The notes beneath the pieces were generated by a model, which was not told the origin of the DNA, made no database searches, and was given only the letters and a program-made list of their open reading frames with translations. A program made the translations under genes and the position numbers. Below, piece by piece: positions 9,601 through 16,763 of a stretch of DNA of 64,000 nucleotides (position 1 is the stretch's first letter; every line of letters starts with the position of its first letter). Origin of the DNA: Fulvia fulva (Eukaryota; Ascomycota; Dothideomycetes; Mycosphaerellales; Mycosphaerellaceae); assembly GCF_020509005.1 (NCBI RefSeq), contig NC_063012.1, forward strand, positions 5,270,001 to 5,334,000. The letters are read 5' to 3'.

Positions 9601-11230
9601 TGATTAGCCCAAGATACTTCACCTTCTGTTGGTGGAATTCGCTTTTGTCGATGTCCACTGTAAGTCCTGCATCGCGTAGCTTGGTGAGAACCTTCCGCAC
9701 GTGTTCAATGTGCTCCTCCAAGGTGTCACTGAAGATAAGTACGTCATCCAGGTAGGCCGACACAAAGTCGTCTAGGTGTTCTTGCAAGACCTTGTTGATG
9801 TATGATTGGAACGATGCTGGTCCGTTGCACAAGCCGAATGGCAACACTAGACACTCGTAGATGCCGTATCGTGTCGCAAACGCTGTCAACCACTCGTGCC
9901 CTTCAGCTATCCGTAACTTGTTGAAGGCTGCTACAATGTCCAGCTTTGTGAAGTACTTCTTGCCGTGCATGCGGTTGAGCGTCTCTTGTATCAAGGGAAT
10001 CGGATACCGGTTCTTGATAGTGATCGCATTCAATCCTCTGTAGTCGATACAAACACGCAGCCCACCTCCAGGCTTACGTACCACTAGCACTGGTGCAGGA
10101 GACTGGTTCGTCTTTTGCCCTGCTTTCCGCACCTTCCCTTCAGATGTTTGCTCGTCTAGCCATTTTTTAACTGCCTCGTTCTCCTTCTCAGCTAGGCCGT
10201 AGGGCTTGCGGTATGGTGGCTCTTGTGGACCATCAGGCTTAATGTGAATCTCATGATCTACGCCTAGTCGGTGAGGTGGGAGTCCTTCATGATCCTTAGC
10301 TGAGAAAGCGTCCGCAATATCGTGGTACATTGGCGGCAACTTCTCCTTCGGGTTGTGATTGAACTGCTTGTTCAAGAATTGGTCCAGATCATCAGCAGCC
10401 ATTGCACTCAGCTTAAGCTCTCCGCCGTCGCTCTCACGCCTAGTGGGCATGATGTAGAAGCACTCAGCCCCAGGCCGGTGCGCGTACATCCCCCACGCGC
10501 GTTGAGAAACGCCCTGGCAGTCCACTTCTTCATCGTCTATGTCTTCCAGGTCATATGATGAGGCATTCAGCTCTGCTCCTCCTGCTGTGAAGCTCGCTAC
10601 ATCTCCAGTGAAGGGCTCTGGTCCGTACCGTACTGGTGCCTGCTTCTTCTTCTCGCGGTGGTTCAGGGATTGCACTGTTGTCGGTGTCTTATTCTGTAGA
10701 CAGTGACCAAAGCAGTAATCCGACCTGAATGCCACCTCGCCTGTCTCCCAGAAGATGTTTGGGTTGTGCGCTGTAAGCCACGGCAGGCCAAAGACGATGT
10801 CGTATTCGAGGTCGGTGACGTAGCATAACATTTGCTCGTGATGATCGCCTATGACTACGTCTACAGGGGCCGCGTGTGTAATCTGCCGCGCAGTGGCCGT
10901 TCCATCTCCCAGTGTTAGTCGTCGGCTTTGCGTCAAAGGGATCAGGGGTATTGTGTATTTGCGTGTGAATTTCCAGTCAAGAAAGAGAGAGGTGGAAGCA
11001 GAATCTACAAGGCCTCGAGCCTTTCTCTGTTGTATCATTACGGGTAACACTATGTGAGGGTACACAGCTGGCTGTTGCTTATCCAGTGCGCATGCCGATA
11101 TCTTAAGCTCCTCACTATAGTCTGTTACCGTCTCTTGCGTTCCGTGTCTCTCAATCTCATGCTCTTTCTGTCCTAGGAAGTTCGGGTGACCGCTGTCTAC
11201 CACGCTTAGGCAGCGGTCGTGCCATTTCCC
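6539..11230 (-). CDS. pol: Chromovirus Pol (protease, RT, RNase H, integrase, chromodomain)
   Basis: Pol is made by -1 frameshifting from gag at 11224-11230; the open frame itself begins at an ATG at 11335 (residue numbers below count from there). Domains in order: aspartic protease with VDSAS at about 111 (the usual DSG is DSA here); reverse transcriptase with YLDD at 528-531; RNase H (ETDSSD, YEIYDKELLAI); integrase with an HHCC finger (GHPG...CRTC) and a DDE core (VDFVVGLPDS, TSDRGKQW, DGQSERTNQ); and a chromodomain at about 1352-1416 (YEVEKILD...WAGY...ETWQPAEDM). A tail of about 180 residues follows; its last part is encoded by the polypurine tract and the first 76 bases of the 3' LTR (6539-6614). 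The enzymes copy the element RNA and insert it; the chromodomain is thought to steer insertion to histone-marked chromatin. The frame is intact throughout. Confidence 0.95.
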   Translation of the reverse strand, partial: GKWHDRCLSVVDSGHPNFLGQKEHEIERHGTQETVTDYSEELKISACALDKQQPAVYPHIVLPVMIQQRKARGLVDSASTSLFLDWKFTRKYTIPLIPLTQSRRLTLGDGTATARQITHAAPVDVVIGDHHEQMLCYVTDLEYDIVFGLPWLTAHNPNIFWETGEVAFRSDYCFGHCLQNKTPTTVQSLNHREKKKQAPVRYGPEPFTGDVASFTAGGAELNASSYDLEDIDDEEVDCQGVSQRAWGMYAHRPGAECFYIMPTRRESDGGELKLSAMAADDLDQFLNKQFNHNPKEKLPPMYHDIADAFSAKDHEGLPPHRLGVDHEIHIKPDGPQEPPYRKPYGLAEKENEAVKKWLDEQTSEGKVRKAGQKTNQSPAPVLVVRKPGGGLRVCIDYRGLNAITIKNRYPIPLIQETLNRMHGKKYFTKLDIVAAFNKLRIAEGHEWLTAFATRYGIYECLVLPFGLCNGPASFQSYINKVLQEHLDDFVSAYLDDVLIFSDTLEEHIEHVRKVLTKLRDAGLTVDIDKSEFHQQKVKYLGLIITPDGIEMDPEKLECIQTWEAPENLKDVQAFLGFANFYRRFIEAFSRIAAPLTNLTKSDGPSNHKNRRIQWSLDCQRAFDNLKAAFSKAGMLAHYVPGRETVIETDSSDFVNAGVLSQYDENGVLHPVAFYSKKLSPQECNYEIYDKELLAIIKAFEEWRPELACEADDEDSQPVKIYTDHKNLEYFMTTKQLNRRQARWAEFLSQFNFKIIYRPGLQGTKPDSLTRRSQDLPQGVDDPRNQHQHQTLLPPKRFLKIASLQATVEDAPEEEEPVPLNPEAEEFMPTERDAPTEQPATRESQREAELEYRMSTAYVTDNELKTAIKDLQKDRTPTLLQRAKIHPAHCKVDGDLLYVRNQYDGWSLWVPNDQALQTRIIKINHDAPAAGHPGRARTYELVAREFYWPGLARSVRRYTANCRTCRTTKSLHSQPLGLLQPLPVPDRPWKHIAVDFVVGLPDSTLDGMVYNNIMTVTDRLTKEVELIPIGAMTAQNTARLFLKHVFCRRGFPDTITSDRGKQWVATFWKKLCKMLRTNRKLSSSYHPETDGQSERTNQAMEQYLRMFTNEAQDDWAEWLCLAQFAINNHLSETTGVSPFYATLGYNPEFIERVDLNAGKEGGLTTLQRLDARSAETFVRRICELHKHLQENMRMSQALQAEAANRHRSIPPDYKVGDWVYLSTKNIRTTRPSKKLDRRYAGPYQITEVMPARLSYRLKLSDALVGLDNCFHTSLLQRADHPDFPPLEGQHLAPPPPITIEPDTTEADAAADVVAAPTHMYEVEKILDMYTRKRAGKVKKGHKRKVDTWYKVKWAGYQNEEDGETWQPAEDMLEHAAAAVADFHHNRPELSTPVGFAAPSDWSLPATEILGLNSIRVIPKDTVTNESPRALPLIESAPHIFDTRVEPTEPAMIPNFGHKDHTRVRAEDRLRSGASQLTRQHVSRRKPVEDSLDRANAMLSDDDRALEDDSAFARLWSSTGKWPHKVNNAQRTEACFGRGGTVTGSPRPLTVAASARLNRGPSASG
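6615..6627 (-). other. Polypurine tract of the chromovirus
   Basis: The minus strand reads GGGAGGGGGGGTAC directly before the 3' LTR, the RNase H-resistant primer for plus-strand DNA synthesis. It is also translated as part of the Pol tail. Confidence 0.9.
11188..11230 (-). promoter_or_regulatory. -1 ribosomal frameshift signal (slippery site plus stem-loop)
   Basis: The minus strand has G GGA AAT in the gag frame at 11230-11224, which fits X XXY YYZ exactly. A 5-nt spacer (GGCAC) follows, then a perfect 8-bp stem, GACCGCTG (11218-11211) pairing with CAGCGGTC (11195-11188) around a 15-nt loop that holds the gag stop TAA (11208-11206). A -1 slip moves the ribosome from the gag frame into the pol frame at GKWHDR. 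Confidence 0.85.
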
Positions 11231-13332
11231 TGCCGCGGATCGGCGGCTAGGGAACTGAGGTTCGCGTTCGGATTCGGCGTGGTATTGCGTGGACGCGGTG
11301 GGCGATAGTCGCCATCGTACCCATACATTGGGCATTCAGGGTTGGTCGACACGTGAGAACCTGTACGGCAGCGGTAGCACTTACCCTGCTTCTTAAGGTC
11401 TTCGCGCTGCTCACGGTTGAGCGTAGGCAGGTTCTGTAGATGTGTCGGCAGATCCTCCTTCTTCTTGGTACCAGCGTACTGTAGTGGGCGCTGTACCAAG
11501 GCACCTGCTACACCGGCAGCGGCACTAGCAACTGCGTTGCCGTTGTTCTGGTTGTTCTGGCCGCCATTGCTGTTCGAGTTGCCATTGCCCCGGGGGCGCT
11601 CCTTCTGCGGGTATAGTCGATCTGTCTCGTAGAAACTCTCGTCCAGTGCGGTGCACTCCTCGATAACGTCTTGCATGCTGTCTAGGCGGCGGTCGACTTC
11701 GCGGTCGCCGAAGGTCTTGATGAAGTACTTGCGGTTCAGTCGGTTACGGAACAGCATGAGCTCGGTCTCATCGGTCCATGACATCCAGGCGCGCAACTTC
11801 GAGTAGCGGGCATGGAAGGCTACAAAGGTTTCGCCTTGTTCTTGCTTGCAGGTAGCAATGTCAACCATAGCCTTGGTTCCCTCATTGCGTGTGCCATATT
11901 GGCGTGTCATCCAGTCTAATAACTCTTCTCCAGTCTTGAACTCGTTGAAGGACTGCTGTCCAGGCACAGGGATCCTCGGCTTGATGCTTCGCTGAGGATC
12001 ACCTTGTGTCCACCCATACACGAAGCGCAGACCATCTGCCTCAGTGCGGAAGGTTGCTACAGTCAGCTTTAGGAGAACACTGCTGTACCAGCTGTCGAAA
12101 TTGGGGTCGTCATCGTTCTTGAAGTGCTTAGGGTCGGGCACACCCTTGCCGATCTCCATGCCGCGAGTGAGGGTGCGGTCAATGGTGAAGAGACGTTCTG
12201 GAAGGTCAACCAGTGGTGTCTGGGTGCGGGTGTTGCGCATTCTCGAGTCACGACTGTTGTTGGGTCCTGGTCGCGGACGGTCGTTGTCACGTCCTCGGCC
12301 ATTGTCGCCACGGTCATCGTCGTCTCCATCGTTATCGTTATCACCACCACCGCCACCGCCCCCTCCACCAGCAGCTTCGCGATACCTACGCAATAGCTGC
12401 TCGAGTGAGGTCTCGCGTGGGCGGGAACGAGAGGGTCGGCGGCCTGAGCGGCCCCTACCTCCGTTCTGTGTGGTGTCTCCTGCCTCAAGCCGAGCCTTCA
12501 GGTCATCGACTTCTTGTTGTAGGGCCTGGTTCTTCGCCTCAGCATCTTGTGCCTTCTTCTTCTCCTTCTCGCAGATCTCGCTGAACTGCTTGCACAGGTT
12601 GTTGGCTTCCTTGTATTTCTTCCCCAGCTCTTGCAACTTAGCTGGGTCGCAATCCTTCTTGCTCTTGAGATCTGCTGCCATTTTCTGTGTGACAAGCTCT
12701 TCACTTCGCAGCATCTTGTAGATGCGGTCGTATTCGGTGTACAGCGTGGTGTACTGGGTGTTCTGGAGGTCGTTGGCTCGCTCCATTACATCGAGTTGTC
12801 TGCCCTTAGTAATTGCCGTGTTGACTGCTTGTAGCACGAAGTCGTGGGTGGTCTTCGGGTGTTGGGATGCAAGGGTCGTGAGGTTGTCTGGGGTGACATT
12901 CTGGTATTCGGATGCGAGAATGTGTTCTGCCTCGTCGAGTGATAGATACACCTCGTCTGGGTCGCCGCCTGGGTTCTCTTCGAGCTTGAACTCGAACAGT
13001 TCTGTAAAGTCAATCTCACCACCTTCTTCTCGCTCGAAGGCCTTCTGGTAAGCTTTATCAATCTCTTGTTGTAGCGCGACACCGGTGTCTACTGTGACCC
13101 GCCGGTTGTCGTCCTGTGTCTGACTCTGAGGAAAAGAGGAGAGGTCGGGGAAAAGAGATGTGCGCTGCTTGCTTTTGCCCTTAGGCTTAGGTGGCGGTCG
13201 CATGCCGCCGTTCGCTGTTTGTGAAGTCATGTTGTCTGGGTTCGGGGGAGGCGTGACGGTGCCTGTATCCTGACTGTCTACGAGCGCGCGACCACCTGCT
13301 GATGGTGTCGCCGCGTTGCGTTCTCTAGGCAT
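11206..13332 (-). CDS. gag: Chromovirus Gag (nucleocapsid precursor)
   Basis: Gag is 708 residues from an ATG at 13332 to TAA at 11206. It forms the virus-like particle and packages element RNA. The N-terminal third is charged and helical (coiled-coil-like, about 165-285). A low-complexity Gly/Asp/Arg stretch follows (eight consecutive Gly, then DNDNDGDDDD), then a retrotransposon gag domain (about 385-570, with WYSSVLLKL and RFVYGWTQGDP), and a zinc knuckle near the end, CYRCRTGSHVSTNPEC, spaced CX2CX4HX6C rather than the usual CX2CX4HX4C. The last 25 bases overlap the pol frame. The Gly/Asp-rich DNA also gives long antisense ORFs, which are shadows. Confidence 0.95.
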   Translation of the reverse strand: MPRERNAATPSAGGRALVDSQDTGTVTPPPNPDNMTSQTANGGMRPPPKPKGKSKQRTSLFPDLSSFPQSQTQDDNRRVTVDTGVALQQEIDKAYQKAFEREEGGEIDFTELFEFKLEENPGGDPDEVYLSLDEAEHILASEYQNVTPDNLTTLASQHPKTTHDFVLQAVNTAITKGRQLDVMERANDLQNTQYTTLYTEYDRIYKMLRSEELVTQKMAADLKSKKDCDPAKLQELGKKYKEANNLCKQFSEICEKEKKKAQDAEAKNQALQQEVDDLKARLEAGDTTQNGGRGRSGRRPSRSRPRETSLEQLLRRYREAAGGGGGGGGGDNDNDGDDDDRGDNGRGRDNDRPRPGPNNSRDSRMRNTRTQTPLVDLPERLFTIDRTLTRGMEIGKGVPDPKHFKNDDDPNFDSWYSSVLLKLTVATFRTEADGLRFVYGWTQGDPQRSIKPRIPVPGQQSFNEFKTGEELLDWMTRQYGTRNEGTKAMVDIATCKQEQGETFVAFHARYSKLRAWMSWTDETELMLFRNRLNRKYFIKTFGDREVDRRLDSMQDVIEECTALDESFYETDRLYPQKERPRGNGNSNSNGGQNNQNNGNAVASAAAGVAGALVQRPLQYAGTKKKEDLPTHLQNLPTLNREQREDLKKQGKCYRCRTGSHVSTNPECPMYGYDGDYRPPRPRNTTPNPNANLSSLAADPRQGNGTTAA

Positions 13333-13457
13333 CTGCGCGCTGTGCGCCTTACCGTGTTCTGTGTTCTGATGCGGCTCTGCGCGTTCTCGAGTTCTGCGGT
13401 TCTGTCTGTTCCTGTTGTTACGCGTCCCTTACCTAGATCCGCGATCTGGGTAGTAAG

Positions 13458-13518
13458 GTAGAACAAACTGTAAGGGCGCGCGTACCATAGGGTCCGAATG
13501 AGATAGTTGTTGTTCTAC
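13458..13518 (-). other. Candidate self-priming site (Tf1-like primer binding site)
   Basis: Directly inside the 5' LTR the minus strand reads GTTTGTTCTACC, which does not begin with the TGG typical of a tRNA primer site. Its TTGTTCTAC (13466-13458) is exactly complementary to GTAGAACAA in the same LTR (13518-13510), about where the transcript should start. This matches the arrangement in Tf1, where the RNA 5' end folds back as its own primer. Confidence 0.6.
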
Positions 13519-13652
13519 GAAGCTACGAAAGAGGAGCGCGAGGCGCGGCGAAGTTATAAAGTAAAGCCAAGCCGCGCTAACCCGATGCAGAAGGTCCGCG
13601 GTTCAGCCGGGCCGACGCAGCTACAGTGAGGGGTCGCGGGCTGCCCGTGACA
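13469..13652 (-). repeat. 5' LTR of the chromovirus
   Basis: It appears identical to 6431-6614. On the minus strand it starts TGTCACGGGC and ends CCCTTACA. It contains the promoter (TATA-like box at 13551-13561) and the predicted transcript start near 13518-13528. Confidence 0.95.
13551..13561 (-). promoter_or_regulatory. TATA-like box in the 5' LTR
   Basis: The minus strand reads CTTTATAACTT. It is 30 to 40 bases upstream of the candidate self-primer sequence at 13518, which fits a transcript start at or near that sequence. The box itself is a weak signal; the spacing is what supports it. Confidence 0.5.
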
Positions 13653-13657
13653 CTAAG
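13653..13657. repeat. Target-site duplication, right copy (CTAAG)
   Basis: It matches 6426-6430. Dropping one copy and the element rejoins the LINE frame as EANLSDINSS. Confidence 0.95.
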
Positions 13658-15866
13658 CGATATAAATAGCTCTACTCCCCTAGCCCCTAGTATCGCGGTC
13701 TAATAGGATATATCTAAGGGAGATATCACCGCTATACTTAGAAAGTTACCGGCGAAGAAAGCCCCGGGGCCGGATAGGATCCTAAACGAGCTACTAAAGA
13801 AGTATAGAGATCAACTAGCCCTAGTAGTTATAGCGATCTTTAACGCCTACCTATAGACCGGATACTACCTAATAGTATTTAAATAATCGATAATAGTAGT
13901 CCTACGTAAGCCGTGAAAGGAAGACTATACGTAGGTAAAGTCGTACCGCCTAATTACGCTCCTTAATACTCGTAGGAAGGCGCTTAAGAAGCTAGTTATA
14001 ACGAGACTCTCCGAGGTAGTAGAGGAGTACTCCCTACTCCCGGACACCTAAATAGGTACGCGCCTATAGCGATCGACGCTATCCGCGATAGAACTTATTA
14101 CCTCTTAGGTAAAGGCTCTCTAGTATAGAAATAGGGATAAGGTAGTATCCTTACTTAGTCTAGACATATCGGGAGCCTTCGACTACGTGTTATACCCGCG
14201 GCTACTCTATATCCTAAGGTCGAAAGGACTCCCTAAGTAGCTTATTAACTTCGTATAGTCCTACCTCTAAAACGGTAGTACGTCGAACCTAGTCGGTTAG
14301 TATAAAAGCCTATTTTAAGTAGTCTATACTAGAATCCTATAAGGCTTAACGCTAGTACCTATCCTATTCCTCTTCTTTATAGCGACGCTACTCCTAGCCC
14401 TAGAATCCTAGAACACCGCTACGAGCGGCTTCGTAGACGACACGAACATCCTAGCGTAGTCTTCCTCGACTAAGGAGAACTATAGGCTACTAGAAGAGAA
14501 GCACAAGATCTACGAGGACTAGGCTAGGAGGTACGGGGCTCGGTTTGCCCTAGAAAATTATAATCTAATACACTTTACGCGCCGGCTACGGTTCTATAAT
14601 ATATAAGCTTCTATCTAGATATAGGGATATACGACTAACCCGGTAAACTAGCTTAGGATCCTTAGACTATAGGTAGACCCGGCGCTACGGTAGAGGAAGT
14701 ACGTATAGGTAATATTACGGAAAGCTAAACAGAATATAGCATTATACTAGAGGCTTACTACGTCTATATAGGGGCGGACTTTTAGTAGTTACGACTTCTA
14801 TATACGGCTATTATACGGCTAGTCCTTACCTATAGTAGCTAAGTATAGTCCCTAGGTAAGAGGGCCTTCCTATTAAAGGGACTCGTCGCGCCGTTAGCGA
14901 AGATCTAAAACTAATACCTAAGGAAGGTTACCGGGGTATATAAGTCGATACTAATAAGAATACTTAAGTACGAGACTACTATACCGCCGATCGACCTATA
15001 TATCTAGGGACTACGGACCTCCTACTTAGGCAAGTCGGTATAGTACCTAGTATAGAAGGTCATCGCTAGTATAGTCGTAAGGGCCCGCGAATTAGTACTA
15101 GCGTATAGGGGTATTTGACACGGAAACGAGCCGAACTACCGGGTAAGGGACGAATAGCTAGCAATATAATAGGAAGGTAAGAAATCGTTTATAGAGCAAC
15201 TATAGAAAGAGAGGTAGAACAACTAGGTTGTAGGGCATAGTAGACGCCCTTAGCTAGCGGGACAACCTAAGGAATAGTTAGCTACGAAATCCGCGGTTAA
15301 GTACCCCCCGAAGCTTATCTACTACCGCCTTAGGAGGGTATAGAGTAGTATAGTAACCTAACTACGAAGCGAACATATCGGCCTCTAGGGGTACCTATTA
15401 TAGAGGAAGGTTCTAGAATATATAAATACTAGCTACCCCTACGGCTATTACTCCTAGAACGTACGGTACGTACTCCTCGTCTATCCGAGGTAGTCGCTAG
15501 GAAGGGGGGAGTAGATAGTAGAGGCGAGGAACCGGACGATTAGGGCACTTCTTAATAATGTTAAGGACCTACGGCGTATTACGAACTAGATACTAGAGAA
15601 GGGCTAGCTAGAATAGTACCGCCTAGTAGGAGTAGTATAGGAAGAGAGGATACGGCGTAGCGCGACGAGACCGGCTAGGAGCGGGGGCTAACGGGGTAGT
15701 GATATAGACTACGTACGTTTAGAGGGAAAGCTAATCTAGATAAGGAGAAGTCGGGGCGGGAAGGGTTTTTACCTATTCGGATTTCCCTTTATATATAACA
15801 ATAGATATATACCTATATAGGCTAAATAGGGTCCTAGAATAGGGGAATAACAAATCTATCTATCTA
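13653..15866 (+). mobile_element. Tad1-like LINE, 3' portion (reverse transcriptase), RIP-decayed
   Basis: It continues the frame left at 6430. Through TAG/TAA stops it reads LRKLPAKKAPGPDRILNELL, then VVLRKPWKEDYT, YRLITLLNTRRKALKKL and the RT active site FVDDTN near 14430-14445, all hallmarks of non-LTR reverse transcriptases of the Tad1 group. The 3' part (about 14900-15700) is too decayed to assign with care. The element seems to end in a short repeated tail, (ATCT)n near 15850-15866. A LINE copies itself by nicking target DNA and priming RT there; this copy cannot make protein. Confidence 0.82.
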
Positions 15867-16540
15867 TATTAGGTACTACTTAGCCTAAGGTAGTAGTCTC
15901 TTATACCGAGTCGTACGTTTTTTCTAACGTACGCCGTAATGTCTTATTACGGTTATTAATGATCTATACTCTTATAGATCCCGTCGTAGCTCTTCTACGG
16001 ATATAGAGACCTAGCTAAGTATAGCGGTTTATAGTCGTATTAATATAAAGTAGCTAGGTACGTAGGAAAGAGGAGCGCGAGGTACGCCGAGGCTATATAT
16101 AAGCCGAGGTGTTACGCTAGTGCGCGCGGTCACGTGACCTCCGGTGCTAGCTGTCTATTCACTAGGCCTAGGCCGTAATATAGATCTATTAAATAGGTAC
16201 GGATTACGTAGCTATAGAAGATAGGAATTATAGATTATATAAATAAAGAAGGACCTAATAGGATAGCGTATATCTATATATAGTATCGCTAGTTAATAGT
16301 ATAGGTGTTTTAGGAGGGATAGCTATACTTAGGACTTAACTAGTAAGCCCTAATTACTAATCCCCCTAAGCACCTGATATTAACCCTATAACCTGTATAT
16401 TCTTAACAAGATCTAGATTAGTTCTATATTTCTAGAAATTTGTATTCTCGTATCTAGCTATACTACGAAGTTATAACTATCTTATTTTCTGAAATTTTTT
16501 AGAAAACTCGCGATTCAGCGGACCGGGAAAGCCGAGTGCA
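15867..16540. repeat. RIP-decayed AT-rich DNA with a relict gypsy LTR piece
   Basis: No gene was seen. Around 16060-16140 the block GAAAGAGGAGCGCGAGG followed by TATA-rich sequence matches part of the intact LTR in the same orientation, so a solo or fragmentary LTR of a related family is present. CpA is scarce up to about 16,400, and composition becomes normal near 16,500-16,540, which marks the edge of the island. A GC palindrome (CGGCCGAGGCGGCCG) lies just outside near 16571. Confidence 0.6.
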
Positions 16541-16763
16541 CCAGGTGTTTATGCTAGCGTTCTAGACTAGCGGCCGAGGCGGCCGCTCGAGAAACTTCGC
16601 TCGCTTCGTCACAGCAGGAAAGTGCATGTGTGTATGTACATGTGTAATCACAACCACAACGACGGCGAGAGAAATATTGATTAAACAATTAGTTAGTCGT
16701 CCTACACGCACCACTGGACTTCCTGCATACACTGACCAAAGGCGACGTACATTAACCCCCACG

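Larger units (their letters stand above)
6431..13652 (-). mobile_element. Complete Ty3/gypsy chromovirus (LTR retrotransposon)
   Basis: The element is 7,222 bp long, flanked by CTAAG duplications and bounded by LTRs of 184 bp that look identical base for base. It carries gag (13332 to 11206) and pol (about 11230 to 6539) on the minus strand, a -1 frameshift signal, a polypurine tract beside the 3' LTR and a candidate self-priming site beside the 5' LTR. A chromodomain after the integrase places it among the chromoviruses, probably the Tf1/sushi group. Identical LTRs and absence of RIP mean recent insertion. No internal stop was seen in gag or pol, so it may be mobile. It inserted antisense to the host LINE. 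Confidence 0.97.

Noticed and set aside
12044..12721. 225-codon plus-strand ORF over gag
   Set aside because: It is antisense to gag's Gly/Asp/Arg-rich region and reads as Ser/Arg/Pro low complexity; no family motif.
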